Part shown: piece by piece, positions 9,314-18,731 of the stretch
Numbering within the stretch: the stretch's first letter is position 1
How the letters are laid out: every line of letters starts with the position of its first letter
Assembly: GCF_021278965.1 (NCBI RefSeq)
Contig: NZ_CP065589.1
Location: 3,291,001-3,355,000, forward strand
DNA from: Chryseobacterium capnotolerans
GTDB lineage: Bacteria; Bacteroidota; Bacteroidia; Flavobacteriales; Weeksellaceae
Direction of reading: 5' to 3'
Length of the DNA stretch: 64,000 nt
The notes under the pieces: generated by a model
What the model saw: only the letters and a program-made list of their open reading frames with translations
Databases searched by the model: none
Told to the model about the DNA's origin: nothing
Position numbers and translations under genes: made by a program

Positions 9314-9727
9314 CTATTGTTTCGAATATTTGCTTAACCATTTGTAAAGAGTTGTTTTAGGTATTCTATACCGTTCCATTACATCATTTTTGGTCATTTC
9401 ACCAGTATTGATCTGTTCTAAAATAAAATCAATCATTTCTACTGTATATACACTTTTTCGGAATCGTGGCAGATTCGTTTTTTTTGAGATCGATTTGGAT
9501 GGAGATGTATACAGTATCAAATGCTGAGAATAAAGCCTGAAAAAATCATATTCAAGTAACTTACACCATTTCAACAGAATATGGGTAGGAAGATTTTCCT
9601 GCTGGTACATCTCTTCTACTTCTATACTGGGACACTTCATAAAATTACAAATGCGGGACACTTCTACCCCGTTTTCTGTAACATGCTGCCTGATGAGAGA
9701 ACCAAGATGTATGTTTTTAAAATTCAT
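9314..9727 (-). CDS. HTH1: transposase-like helix-turn-helix protein, copy A
   Basis: This 137-residue protein starts at the ATG at 9727 (MNFKNIHLGSLIRQHV), chosen because its two paralogs (36322-36768 and 39142-39573) begin at the same place; the open frame extends further upstream without homology. Residues about 55-70 carry the conserved LLKWCKLLEYDFFRLYSQHL. The C-terminus has a resolvase/transposase-like HTH (MTKNDVMERYRIPKTTLYKW). There is no DDE or other catalytic domain. Flavobacterial homologs are often labelled transposase, but the size and gene context point to a DNA-binding regulator. The function is not known. Confidence 0.65.
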   Translation of the reverse strand: MNFKNIHLGSLIRQHVTENGVEVSRICNFMKCPSIEVEEMYQQENLPTHILLKWCKLLEYDFFRLYSQHLILYTSPSKSISKKTNLPRFRKSVYTVEMIDFILEQINTGEMTKNDVMERYRIPKTTLYKWLSKYSKQ

Positions 9728-10032
9728 TTTTATAATATTTTTCATTACAGATACATGATGAACTTCCTTGTTTGATTTTAGGTTTTTATCCCATACTTCT
9801 GTAAATATTTTCATTTTAAATATAAAATCAGTTCGTATTGATGAAAGTTTTGTCCAGCCTTTGAATTTTCTGCCAGAGATTTTCATCATCTTTCAAGAAA
9901 TGAGCAGTACATGTTATCTTATATTAGCAAACTCTTGCTCAACTCTTAACTAATTGCTACCCAACAATTAACTAACTTTTGCAGAACACTTAAGCAAGAA
10001 TGGGCAAAAAATGCATATCCTTTACCGGAAAC
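9728..10032. other. Intergenic stretch without recognised features
   Basis: The minus-strand frame of HTH1 stays open up to 9889, but this extension has no counterpart in the paralogs. The rest is AT-rich and contains no coding sequence or clear hairpin that I can support. Confidence 0.5.
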
Positions 10033-10417
10033 CTACTTCGCTTTCTTAAAAATTACCGTCTTCAGCGCAACATTGATACGCTTTCCGGGACGGTAATTAA
10101 CACATGCTCCTTTAATTAAAGTACTGCGAAATTCTTTTTTGTATCTGCACCGCCCCTGCTGAGACTAGGATAGAAGCTGTCCAGCTTATCAAGGCGGATC
10201 ATCTTCCCATTGGTAAGATTATCCTGTATCCCATTTTCCAGTGCAATGATAACACCACGGATTGAGGCTTCCGATAATGCAGAGAATTTCTCTATCTGTC
10301 TGGTGAGATCGTTTATGCTCAGCTCATCATCATTGGCGATGGTTACATACCATTTTTTGGTACCACCTCATTCACACTCAACCCTCCTCCTTACATTCAA
10401 TTATACTTAATGGCCAG
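10033..10417 (-). pseudogene. HU-family DNA-binding protein, frameshifted relic
   Basis: Reading the minus strand in pieces gives AIKYN near 10405-10416, then KKWYVTIANDDELSINDLTR, then ALSEASIRGVIIALENGIQD, then after another shift EFRSTLIKGACVNYRPGKRI and finally KTVIFKKAK followed by a stop at 10033. These match the 'HU-like' (HU_HIG) DNA-binding proteins of about 120-130 residues common in Bacteroidota. At least two shifts lie at A6 runs, each needing one extra A, and the region between AIKYN and KKWYVT is garbled. The gene is complete in extent but not translatable as given. Confidence 0.6.
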
Positions 10418-10457
10418 TTTTTTTTATGGTTAGCCGGATTTTTTGTGCAACTTAATT

Positions 10458-11518
10458 TTAATTTGCAGGAATTGCATATATTGAGTTTTCACCAAAATTA
10501 GCTTTGAATCTAACATTACTTGACATTAATGTTCCTCTAAAAACACCATTAGATACAACATATAATTTTGTAGTAGTATTTACAACAACAATAGAAGTCC
10601 CTCTGATTTGTCCTAAATATGTTTGCTCCGTATTAAGAATATTTCCCGTCAAAGTACCGAATGCCCCACTAACAACACCAAAGCCACTGGTGGCTAAAGC
10701 ATTATTGCTAGATGATAGTTGTGACAGGACATGAAAATTTCTTGGAAATACAGTTGTAGCACTTGCCGGCGTACCCGCCACCGGTGTACCAGTAAGCTCT
10801 AATTGTAAAACCCAAGATACAATCCATTTTCCTGGAGGTAAGGTTATATATCCCATAGACATATAATTAGTACCATCAAATGATGCAACATCAGTAAAAC
10901 TATTGCTATCTGCATAAACAGGACCTAAAGTCGCTGCTGGACTGGCTACCCATTGGGCTCCACCACTCGCATTTGTCGTTAATATATTTCCGTTAAATCC
11001 ACCTGCAATTTTTGCCGGTGTAACAGCTAAATCTACTATATGATTGGTGTTTATCACATTATTTGCTATTCTAATTATGTTACTATTTTGACTCGCAGTG
11101 ACATCTCCTGTTAATGCAGCACGCTGAAAAGCACCGCCACTTAACACTACAGAGGTAGAGCCAGTATAAGTACCATTCGTAATTTTCTGCCAAAGGCTGC
11201 CATCGAAATAATAATATCCCACGGCATTTATGTTGGTTCTGGGGGGATGTAGTGTTTCCACCGGAAACATCCGTAATGTAGATCAAAGCACCTCTCTGGT
11301 TAGAACCATACGTTCCTGTATTGGCTGTAAGCTCAGCTCTTGTAATACGTGGTGCCTGCAAACCCAAAGTTTGTGTGTTGTCTGTTATTGTACCTCCTGA
11401 GTCTCTTTTGGCACTTACATCCATTGTGGCATTGGGGCTTCCTGTATTAATACCCACTTGGGAAAATGCAATTACTGAGAACAATAGACTGCTTAAGAGA
11501 ATAATGTTTTTTTTTCAT
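10458..11518 (-). pseudogene. Secreted surface protein with 'GINT' N-terminus and jelly-roll-like C-terminus, two frameshifts
   Basis: The start ATG at 11518 is followed by A9; with eight A it would read MKKNIILLSSLLFSVIAFSQ, a signal peptide, then VGINTGSPNATMDVSAKRD and LQAPRITRAELTANTG. A second shift at a C6 run near 11243-11248 separates this from the 270-residue C-terminal part (INAVGYYYFDGSLWQKI onward). One C fewer restores the frame. The C-terminus carries ITLPPGKWIVSWVLQLE and ends GENSIYAIPAN. The repaired protein has about 350 residues. Neighbouring genes include the related 7745-8510 copy. The tracts are short for classical phase variation, but the start-proximal position of the A-run is notable. 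Confidence 0.68.
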
Positions 11519-11746
11519 TTGTTTATAGTTTAAAATTAATTTCCAATCTTTTCAAATTAAAACAGGAAAGGCATCTGTGCAATAGGGAGAGTGTTTTTCC
11601 AGTTTCATCATTTATGTTTTTTGTAGTAAACATTCTTTACAGAAATGTTTACCAGTCTCTTGATAACAGCATCACAAAAAATAATGCAATGCGTGAAGAC
11701 TAATTTGGTTTCTACAAATATATTCGGATACAGTATTTAAATAAAA

Positions 11747-11762
11747 TAGCAGATATCTGTCA
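11747..11762. promoter_or_regulatory. Imperfect copy of the TGACAGATATCTGTCA palindrome
   Basis: TAGCAGATATCTGTCA differs from the perfect palindrome found at 15322 and 48667 at two positions and is followed by ATTTTATAG. It lies upstream of the minus-strand gene at 10458-11518 (229 bases from its start) and next to the restriction-system relic. No downstream plus-strand gene is obvious. Confidence 0.45.
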
Positions 11763-11799
11763 TTTTATAGTCCCTAAAGATTAGCTTATTCTGTTTTTA

Positions 11800-12113
11800 T
11801 CATACGATGTACGTTCTAAGGGTTGTATCATACCATTTTTTTAAGTTAAATGGAGGATTTGCCATGATATAATCAAAGTTCAACCCTTATGTAAATCATT
11901 GCTTAAAGTATCGGCATTCTTTTCTCCCAAATGATGCGAAATACAACGCATTGCCAAGTTCGTTTTTGCCAGGCGGTAAGTGGCAGGATCTCCATCTTGT
12001 TCATACACATTCACCATTTTAATATCACCTTGTTTTTCCTCCACATATTTGGCACACTGGATAAACATACCACCCGAGCCACAGCAAGGATCGTACAATG
12101 TTCCATTCATTGG
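11800..12113 (-). pseudogene. hsdM: Fragment of type I restriction methyltransferase HsdM
   Basis: The open part reads MNGTLYDPCCGSGGMFIQCA, the SAM-binding motif I region of N6-adenine methylases, and then NVYEQDGDPATYRLAKTNLA. After a frameshift near 11885 the next frame reads LNFDYIMANPPFNLKKW, which contains the catalytic NPPF motif. Both ends are missing, so only about 100 residues of a normally 500-residue protein remain. The fragment is fused at its N-terminal side to a piece of a DUF1016-type gene, which often accompanies hsd operons. It is non-functional. Confidence 0.75.
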
Positions 12114-12345
12114 ACTTTTTTTACATCTCTATCTAATGCTTCAAGGTAAAATTGAGTTGTTCTACATGTTCCAGTTTAAATTTATCCGCTTTGAGTTCAA
12201 AAGCTACCAAACATTGCAGCCCTCGATGACAGAATAATAAATCAACAAGAAATCACTATTTCCAACTTGTAGTTTGTATTCTTCGCCAACGAAAAGAAAA
12301 TCTTTGCCTAATTTCAAAATAAAATTTCTCAACTGTCTGGCTAAT
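12114..12345 (-). pseudogene. C-terminal fragment of a DUF1016/YhcG-type PDDEXK nuclease gene
   Basis: The minus strand reads LARQLRNFILKLGKDFLFVG, EEYKLQVGNSDF, then pieces of LLFYHRGLQCLVAFELK in shifted frames, and QFYLEALDRDVKK. This matches the C-terminal nuclease domain of DUF1016 (YhcG) proteins, whose genes are often located within type I restriction operons. Several shifts and stops interrupt it. Its last codons run directly into the hsdM fragment, indicating an internal deletion that removed the sequence between them. Confidence 0.6.
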
Positions 12346-12840
12346 CCTTTTTACAAATCACTTCCATGGGTTTCAGAAAGGTTTAGAAAATCAAATATAT
12401 AACTATCTTTAAAGGTATTTGAATATTGGGTTTCCAAATAAATGAAGCTGGCTGCAAAAAAAGGAATAAAAGAAGATCAGGAAGGATAAGAATTCTTAAT
12501 GAATTTGATTTCCAATCTGGCCGTATAAAAATCTCAAAAATGACAACGTTTCAAAGGTTTTTGTTTTTCTCATAATAATTAAAACATTGTTTGTAATAAT
12601 TCTTTTCATCAATTTTTTGAATGGTGGCAGTTATTTTTATTCTCAATGCAAAAATAAAAAGCCGTATGAAAAATTTCCATACGGCCCTGATTGAGTATAA
12701 TTGTTTTGAGATATTATAAATTTCCAACACTTGTATTTAAGTATCTGATTTACATTAATGAATAGTAGATATTTTTTATATTTAAATTTTATAAGGATAT
12801 GTAAAGAATCTGGTCTTGAAGCAGAATATATACTAATCTT
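12346..12840. other. Intergenic region with a terminator
   Basis: No coding sequence can be supported here. A clear stem-loop at 12661-12685 ends the minus-strand gene at 12841-13929. The part from 12346 to 12600 is AT-rich and may be further debris of the restriction locus. Confidence 0.5.
12661..12685 (-). terminator. Intrinsic terminator of the T9SS cargo gene
   Basis: GCCGTATG at 12661-12668 pairs with CATACGGC at 12678-12685 around a 9-base loop. On the minus strand the stem is followed by TTTTTATTTTT, the classic pattern of an intrinsic terminator for the gene ending at 12841. Confidence 0.85.
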
Positions 12841-13929
12841 TTATCTCTTTATGATCTTTTCCACAAGTTTTTTATCATCAGCAAAATAGATCTCCACCAT
12901 ATAAACTCCTTTTACCAGATGTCCTACATTGACGGATGTTATTTGTTTTTCATTCACTTCCAGTATTTTTCCGCCTGCCATATTATAGATCACAACTTTT
13001 TTCACAGGCTGTTTTGATTTGAGGTGCAATATATCTTCTACAGGGTTAGGATATATACTTGTTCCCGACTGTGAAAGATCAATATCATCAACACTTAAGC
13101 AAGCCCCGCTGGATACAGTTACTGGTAAACGTATAAGACTTTCACACAGATTCACAGTTTGGGAAGCATAATAGGTTGTTCCGCTAACCAATGGAGTTGT
13201 AGAGGGTAAAAGATTTCCTGCGGTATCATACCATTTGATATCTGTTCCGCTAACAATAAGCTGAGAAAGTGTATTTCCGGAACAAAACTGCTGTGCAGTA
13301 TCTCCTGTCGGCACCGGTGTGCTGCACTCTTCAAATGTCACATTATCCAGATAAGCGAAGTTTCCGGCCTGAAGTGGAAGAACTTTGAATCCTTTAAACT
13401 TCACTCTATTGGTTCCGGCGGGCACGATGATTGATTTTGTCACCCACTGAGTTGCGTTAGGAATAAATATGCTTGGCAGGATACCTCCAGTATTCAGTTC
13501 ACCGTTTACTCCTATCAGGTAATTATGAGCTTCGGTATAAGTTGTACCTCCATCTGTAGAATATTCCAGGATAATATGGTCATCAGCAAAGATGGTCTGC
13601 AGAGCAACAGGCATTGTATACCGGTTCGCAGCTGCAAAGTCAAAGGTTACTCTTATCCATCCTCCTCCTGAAGATTGCAGAGCCGGAGAAATCACATTAT
13701 AGGTTGAAGCCCCCTGTGAATTGTAAAAATTATACATAAGACATCCTTTTTCTCCGTTTGGGGAACCCACATCAGGATTGCTGACAACAAGAGAATACAT
13801 AGAATAATCCCATTGAGTCTGAGTAGGACTATTCCCAAACTTCTCTGTAAAAGGCAATGTAACCTGTGAAAAAATCAACACAGGAAACATTACCATACAG
13901 AACAATACATAAAATTTGTTTTTTAGCAT
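12841..13929 (-). CDS. Secreted protein with T9SS type A sorting domain
   Basis: This 362-residue protein is exported and then secreted or surface-attached by the type IX secretion system. Residues 1-21 (MLKNKFYVLFCMVMFPVLIF) are a signal peptide. Residues about 25-200 form a beta-rich domain similar to carbohydrate-binding or cleaved-adhesin domains (TLPFTEKFGN, and later FAYLDNVTFEEC). Residues about 205-270 look like an Ig-like segment (GTTYYASQTVNLCES). The C-terminus has the type A sorting signal, with SIYPNPVEDILHLKS, a KGVYMVEIYF strand and a basic end (KIIKR). The frame is intact, in contrast to its neighbours. There is no catalytic motif, so it may be an adhesin or binding protein. 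Confidence 0.85.
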   Translation of the reverse strand: MLKNKFYVLFCMVMFPVLIFSQVTLPFTEKFGNSPTQTQWDYSMYSLVVSNPDVGSPNGEKGCLMYNFYNSQGASTYNVISPALQSSGGGWIRVTFDFAAANRYTMPVALQTIFADDHIILEYSTDGGTTYTEAHNYLIGVNGELNTGGILPSIFIPNATQWVTKSIIVPAGTNRVKFKGFKVLPLQAGNFAYLDNVTFEECSTPVPTGDTAQQFCSGNTLSQLIVSGTDIKWYDTAGNLLPSTTPLVSGTTYYASQTVNLCESLIRLPVTVSSGACLSVDDIDLSQSGTSIYPNPVEDILHLKSKQPVKKVVIYNMAGGKILEVNEKQITSVNVGHLVKGVYMVEIYFADDKKLVEKIIKR

Positions 13930-14341
13930 AGAATTTAAATTAGGTTATCAATACTTTATCATATCAAAACAGATATCAGTTATACTTTACAGATCAGCGA
14001 AAGGCTGTCATATCGGTTACTGATTTTCAGCAAATGTATTTTTAATCTGTAACAAATAAAATAACAGATATCCCTCATTTTAATAAGAAACAGAAGGTAG
14101 GTTTAATGCTGGTCCGGTATTCTTAAACACCACCAGGATAAAATTCATTATTTGTGTTTTAATAGTTAATAAGAAGAGAATAAGGATGAAAATAAAGCGA
14201 ACCACAATTAACACTTTTCCCAATAAAAGCTTCATTTCCATCCTTAAAGACTCTCCATAAAAAAACTACACTCTATTCCCAAGAAAAATCTATTTATATT
14301 TTATTCGTGATTAAATTTTTAAAATCAGCTTATTTTTAATG
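13930..14341. other. Intergenic region with a degenerate palindrome
   Basis: This AT-rich stretch contains TAACAGATATCCCTCA at 14064-14079 and CAGATATCAGTTA near 13970, both degenerate relatives of the TGACAGATATCTGTCA palindrome. The first would lie upstream of the minus-strand T9SS cargo gene. No coding sequence is supported. Confidence 0.4.
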
Positions 14342-14948
14342 TTAGAAAAAGGCGGGAAGGGGGTTAGAAAATATCCTTCCCAGATTTGCACCTACTCCTG
14401 CTTCCCGGTTCTCAGCCATAAAGTTTACCGGATAAGCGCTTCCCACTCCATTATCTAAAGCAGCAAGCACAGTAGGATATCTTTCACCTGGATAAGCTCT
14501 GCTTACAAATAACCTGGAAGGAATTACTTCAGGTCCGGATAAATTTACTTTCCCGGTATTCTCAATTCGAATGGCTTCAGCTCCATTAGTTCTTACAGAC
14601 AATGCCATATTATCTGTTGTTTCCAGGAAGTTTACAGCCGGATTAGTATTTGAATTACCCCCAAGATTCCATTTCAGATTTCCCAATACCTCCTATCCCA
14701 TTGGGATCCGTTGTATCCCGAAAATTTATTGACAGGAGCTGTTTCATAATCAATACCCTGTGGCAGGATTACTGATAGTATTACGTTGTGCTGTAGTCAG
14801 CCGGGGTAAAAGCATCCCTTTTATTGTTGAACTGATATCCAGCATAGAAAAAGGAGCGGGCGAAGAGGTATTGATACCCACCTCAGCATTTAAAATATCG
14901 GCAATCAACAGGAACAATGCTGTAATTTTTAATTTGTGTTTTGCTCAT
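14342..14948 (-). pseudogene. Frameshifted 'GINT' surface protein, copy A of the duplicated module
   Basis: From ATG 14948 the minus strand reads, across at least three frame changes, a signal peptide (ITALFLLIADILNAE), [56 protein letters not shown] and then the open 114-residue part GNLKWNLGGNSNTNPAV to the stop at 14342. The same order of motifs occurs at 47935-48308, also broken. The C-terminal part contains MALSVRTNGAEAIRIENTGK, typical of tail-fibre-like repeat proteins. It lies upstream and divergent to the LuxR regulator at 15520, as does its counterpart at 48 kb. Confidence 0.65.
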
Positions 14949-15519
14949 TTTTGTTCTCTATTATTTTATTTTAGTTTTTACCCATATATCGATTCTTAAT
15001 GTAGTTTAAGTTTTTATTATACTCAACACCTTCCTTTCAAAAAGGGAATATATAATCTTTTACCAGGAAAAATGATTGAGGTTATACAGTTTTTATCGTC
15101 GAAACTTTTGTATTCAGGTTCAGCATTGTATTTCAGACAGAATAATTCAGTTGTTATTTATGCTGTGATCTTATGATGGAAAAAAGTTTGTATGAAAGTC
15201 TATCGGAGGATCTGATACTTTGCATAAAGGATAATATTTGCTCATAATTTTTTGTGTTTTTAAGAAAAGTCATTGACTTATAGGTTTGTACAAAATTATC
15301 AGTACCAGGATTAAAAAAAAATGACAGATATCTGTCATTTTTCATTAAATTTATTTTATAAAAAACAGACACAGCTAAAATCCCCTATGATCACTACCAT
15401 CAACCAATAAAAGATTCCAGACATCCCATGTTGGGATTGAGAATATATATTGGATTATTTGCAGGTGATTCAGGAGGCTGAAAAATTCTACTGTCGGTTA
15501 TTTTTTAATCTGAAACACA
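14949..15519. other. Regulatory region between divergent surface gene and LuxR gene
   Basis: This 570-base region separates the broken surface gene from the LuxR regulator. It holds the perfect palindrome at 15317-15342 followed by a conserved AT-rich block (TTAAATTTATTTTA). The corresponding region at 48309-48871 shares the palindrome, the block and a GTGTTTTTAAGAAAAGT stretch (GTGTTTTTAAAGAAAAGT there). A 72-residue minus-strand ORF here has a counterpart at 48 kb only because the DNA is duplicated. Confidence 0.55.
15317..15342. promoter_or_regulatory. Perfect palindrome TGACAGATATCTGTCA with A5/T5 flanks
   Basis: The core 16-mer at 15322-15337 is a perfect palindrome, extended by five A on the left and five T on the right to 26 bases. 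It has no loop, so a dimeric protein-binding site is more likely than an RNA terminator. It lies 178 bases upstream of the LuxR gene at 15520. The same site recurs in the same position at 48662-48687. Confidence 0.7.
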
Positions 15520-16320
15520 ATGGAAAATACAATCAACCCGATAGACCGAGACCAGTTTTTCAACTATTTCTTTCTTCACAACGAAAAAGAAACTAGTACC
15601 GATTATAATACTTTTTATTCGGAGACCATTGAGGGGTGTAAGAAATACGCTATCAGCCCCTATTTCTGGTTTATTTCCAATAATATAGAAATGAAAACCA
15701 CAATATTTAGTGACAATATAGAACATTTCACACCTTTTACAAAGGAGGAATGGATGGATTCTGGCACTGACTTTTTTATCAATCTTTTTCATCCTGACGA
15801 CCGCTTCTATCTGATGGGAGCCTTTGAGTTTTCTACTAAAATGTCATATATGATGGATGAGGATAAAAGAGGGAACATGAGGTTCAATTTTTACGCAAGA
15901 ATGATAGACCGTAATAACAACTACCGCTGGATACTGCTACAATCTCCCCTGCAATACAGGAATGAAAAGAAAGAAATAGAAAGCTCATTGGTTGTTATTT
16001 ATGATTTGGCTCATTTTCATATTATCAATAAGCCATTACTTTCCATTATGGATTTCAATAATAAGGAAATCCAGTATTTCAAGCATATCGAACAGAATAT
16101 TCAGCAGATTGAAGTTGAAAAGCCGATAATTACCAAACGGGAAAAAGAGATTTTAAAGTTAATGGCAGTGGGTTTAAATACACCTGAAATAGCATCGTCT
16201 CTCTTCATATCCTACCATACGGTAGAGAATCACAAACGGAATCTAAGGCAAAAAACCAATACAAAAACATCTTCAGAGCTTATCGCCTTTACGATGACTC
16301 ACAGTCTTTTACTGCTTTAA
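15520..16320 (+). CDS. LuxR-type transcriptional regulator with PAS-like sensor region, copy A
   Basis: This 266-residue regulator has an N-terminal region of about 190 residues with a PAS-like layout (FFINLFHPDDRFYLMGAFEF, then FNFYARMIDRNNNYRWILLQ) and a C-terminal LuxR/GerE HTH (ITKREKEILKLMAVGLNTPE, then SLFISYHTVENHKRNL). It has no receiver domain, so it is a one-component regulator rather than a response regulator. The paralog at 48872-49669 is very similar along the whole length. The gene is preceded by the palindrome at 15317 and followed, after another palindrome, by a DUF6438 lipoprotein gene. Likely targets are these palindrome-bearing promoters, but this is inference. Confidence 0.85.
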   Translation: MENTINPIDRDQFFNYFFLHNEKETSTDYNTFYSETIEGCKKYAISPYFWFISNNIEMKTTIFSDNIEHFTPFTKEEWMDSGTDFFINLFHPDDRFYLMGAFEFSTKMSYMMDEDKRGNMRFNFYARMIDRNNNYRWILLQSPLQYRNEKKEIESSLVVIYDLAHFHIINKPLLSIMDFNNKEIQYFKHIEQNIQQIEVEKPIITKREKEILKLMAVGLNTPEIASSLFISYHTVENHKRNLRQKTNTKTSSELIAFTMTHSLLLL

Positions 16321-16360
16321 TATAGATATACATTTGTTTATTTCTGCATTGATCAAAAAA

Positions 16361-16376
16361 TGACAGATATCTGTTA
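16361..16376. promoter_or_regulatory. Near-perfect palindrome upstream of the DUF6438 gene
   Basis: TGACAGATATCTGTTA has one mismatch to the perfect palindrome and lies 80 bases upstream of the lipoprotein gene. It is followed by ATTTCATATCT, which is conserved at the equivalent site at 49722-49737. Confidence 0.65.
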
Positions 16377-16456
16377 TTTCATATCTTTTGTATTCATAGG
16401 ATATTGCAGTCCTAAGTTTATCCCTGTTGGATAGATGGTCATTAATTTATTAACAA

Positions 16457-16915
16457 ATGATGAAATATATAGTTTCAGCGATCTTTTTCTTATTGATCAC
16501 AGCATGCAGCAGTAAAAAAGCCATCAGCAATTCACCTATTGCCGAAACAATTACTCTAACGAAAAATCTTTGTTTCGGATCATGTCCTGTTTACACCATT
16601 GAAATCCGGAAGAATGGCAACATTCGACTGGATGCAAAAAATAGTGTAAAAAATAATCTGAAAGGAGTTTATACTTCAACGCTGAGTAAGGAAGATCTCA
16701 ATTCTGTTAATGCTTTAGACTTTACATTATTGAAAGACTCTTATGGAAACAGAGAAGTTTCCGACCTTCCTTCTACTGATATTGAGATTCACCTTCCGGA
16801 TGGAAAAACAAAAAAAATAAACGACTATGGCAATCATGGGAGTTTTGAGCTGGAAAAATTATATCAGCATATTGACATACTTATTGGAAAACTGCATTGG
16901 GAAAAGGTAAAATAA
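16457..16915 (+). CDS. DUF6438 lipoprotein, copy A
   Basis: This 152-residue protein has a lipoprotein signal with the lipobox LITAC at residues 13-17, so it is probably anchored in the outer or inner membrane. The DUF6438 signature is present: CFGSCPVYTIEI (Cys39 and Cys43) followed by a DFTLLKDSYG stretch and LPSTDIEIHLPDG. The function of the domain is unknown. ATG at 16457 is followed at once by a second ATG, so either may be used. The gene lies downstream of the LuxR regulator on the same strand and has its own palindrome upstream. Paralogs are at 47133-47606 and 49823-50278. Confidence 0.82.
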   Translation: MMKYIVSAIFFLLITACSSKKAISNSPIAETITLTKNLCFGSCPVYTIEIRKNGNIRLDAKNSVKNNLKGVYTSTLSKEDLNSVNALDFTLLKDSYGNREVSDLPSTDIEIHLPDGKTKKINDYGNHGSFELEKLYQHIDILIGKLHWEKVK

Positions 16916-17509
16916 GACCTCTCTCATCAGTTGAAGTCTAAAAATTCAAAAACAATTTTTTGTTTTGTTTGTTACGAAGTGCCGCTCAGAAATACTCTGT
17001 TTTTCTTTTTATAATCAATTCTTTGAGTTCCTTTGAGATTTCTACTTTTTCCTCAAAAAGGATGCTTTGTATTCTGAATCCGGCACAAAACTCCTGATAT
17101 CAAAAGATCTCAGGAGTTTATTTTTTATATTGAACGGTCTTATTTTAACCGCATTCTCTCTTTAAAAAAATCTACCTAAAAACAAGGTTCATTCTTAAAA
17201 ACACTATGCTTTGCGTAGTACAGTTTACTAATAGCATCAGTAGAATAATGGATGTTACAATTTTAATATTATACACTTTATTACTTATAAAATTTCAACA
17301 AAAATATAATTTCACGGAACTTCATTGGAAAAAGAAGATTAACAATTCTTCATATCAAACCTAATATTATCTAATACGTCTCTCAGGGCGAACCAAAAAC
17401 ATAAAAAAGGAATGGAAACGCCGTACCTTTTTTATTTTATTAACTATTTTATGAGATGGATTTTTTGTTTTATAGCAGCATTTATTCCCAGAGATCATTT
17501 ATACAGCAA
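16916..17509. other. Intergenic region containing a terminator
   Basis: No gene can be supported over this 590-base stretch. A good stem-loop at 17089-17119 could end the transcript of the DUF6438 gene. The short plus-strand ORF at 17412-17612 overlaps the end of the acetyltransferase gene and is not convincing. Confidence 0.5.
17089..17119 (+). terminator. Stem-loop terminator
   Basis: AAACTCCTGA and TCAGGAGTTT form a 10-bp stem around an 11-base loop, followed by ATTTTTTAT on the plus strand. It lies about 170 bases downstream of the DUF6438 gene. Confidence 0.7.
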
Positions 17510-18115
17510 TCAACATATCTTTTTTTCAGGACTATCCAACAACAACCTTATATTTCCTCTTATTATCTTATCATCATTAAATAACTTACAATCAAAACCA
17601 AATGATTCATAGAATGTAATCAACCAATCAAAATGGTCAGCATCAACACTTGATAAATCTCCTGTAATATACTTGATATCTTTTTTCTTTGCTTCTGCAA
17701 TAACAAAATTCATTAAGGCTCTGCCATAGCCTTTATTTTCCGAATTATGTTTTGTTATAAAATCAACAATTTTAATTTCATTGCCATAGTCCCTGAAGTG
17801 CATTACAGAATCCCAAAAATTACAATTCCCATTTTCACCAGATAAGTAAATACTATCAAAAATATTCTTTTGAGAATATGTCATAAAGACTATTTCACCA
17901 TGTTTAGTTAAAGCAGCTTCTGTCATAGAGTTTTCATTTCTTTCAAGAATATATTTTAACCGTTCTAATCTTTTAGACATTAATTTATTTTCCTGTATCA
18001 GAGTTTCATTCTCTTTATACAATTCGCTTCTCTTACTTTGGGAAATTTCCAAAATTTTCTGTCTTGATACAAATTCACTTTTAAGAATCATACGAGATAT
18101 TTTCTTAATTCCCAT
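17510..18115 (-). CDS. GNAT-family N-acetyltransferase with N-terminal coiled coil
   Basis: This 201-residue protein has a GNAT domain in its C-terminal half. The acetyl-CoA-binding motif A is HNSENKGYGRALMNFVIAEA, and motif B is seen in LITFYESFGFDCKLF. The N-terminal 60 residues are highly charged and helical (KRSELYKENETLIQENKLMS), probably a coiled coil for oligomerisation. The substrate is unknown. The gene follows a small membrane-protein gene (18188-18703) on the same strand with a 72-base gap. The frame is intact. Confidence 0.8.
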   Translation of the reverse strand: MGIKKISRMILKSEFVSRQKILEISQSKRSELYKENETLIQENKLMSKRLERLKYILERNENSMTEAALTKHGEIVFMTYSQKNIFDSIYLSGENGNCNFWDSVMHFRDYGNEIKIVDFITKHNSENKGYGRALMNFVIAEAKKKDIKYITGDLSSVDADHFDWLITFYESFGFDCKLFNDDKIIRGNIRLLLDSPEKKIC

Positions 18116-18187
18116 AATTATTAATACGATATTGTCCGTATTTTAATGTTTAACAAACAAAATAATAAAAAAAATGTTATCTTCATA

Positions 18188-18703
18188 TTACTGGTGTTTT
18201 GAACTTGTTTTTTCGATATAGAGGATGTCTACATTATTATCTTCTAAACAGTGAATCGTTATGAGCATATTGGTACACATGTCCTTCAAGTGAAGACTTG
18301 GACTCATGATGATTGTTATTGCCCAAGAATCAAGGTAACTATGTTCTGTTTGCACGGAATACTTATATCCTTTTCCGGTCAACCTTTGAGTAGCAGATAA
18401 AACAATAGTATCAATAACAAGTTTATCTTCACGTTTTAAATTCTTAAATGAATTTTTATAAAAAGGAACTACAAAACGGAAAAATAAGAATGCAATGATA
18501 GAAGCAAAAACAATACTAAAATAGGTACTTCTATCAGATGTTTTGCTTATAATATCCTTAATTGCAGTTATGCAAGGAAATCCAATTCCAAGAAGAAGCA
18601 AGGGCAAAAATAACAATCCCAGTATCAGTCTCGACTTAAACAAAAGCTTCAGTTTTTTCTTTTCTCTAGTTGTTAGAGGCTCTTTTCTTATTTGTGTAAA
18701 CAT
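18188..18703 (-). CDS. Small integral membrane protein of unknown function
   Basis: This 171-residue protein has two hydrophobic segments, at residues about 28-52 (SRLILGLLFLPLLLLGIGF) and 62-85 (YFSIVFASIIAFLFFRFVV). A soluble C-terminal part follows (LVIDTIVLSATQRLTGKGYK). I do not recognise the family. It belongs to a minus-strand run with two smaller ORFs upstream (18732-18998 and 19002-19255) and the acetyltransferase downstream. Confidence 0.65.
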   Translation of the reverse strand: MFTQIRKEPLTTREKKKLKLLFKSRLILGLLFLPLLLLGIGFPCITAIKDIISKTSDRSTYFSIVFASIIAFLFFRFVVPFYKNSFKNLKREDKLVIDTIVLSATQRLTGKGYKYSVQTEHSYLDSWAITIIMSPSLHLKDMCTNMLITIHCLEDNNVDILYIEKTSSKHQ

Positions 18704-18731
18704 TATTCCTATTTATTATTTTAGTAATTGA

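Noticed and set aside
15154..15372. 72-residue minus-strand ORF upstream of the LuxR gene
   Set aside because: The part shared with the ORF at 48553-48807 is the translation of the duplicated palindrome; no other coding signal is seen.
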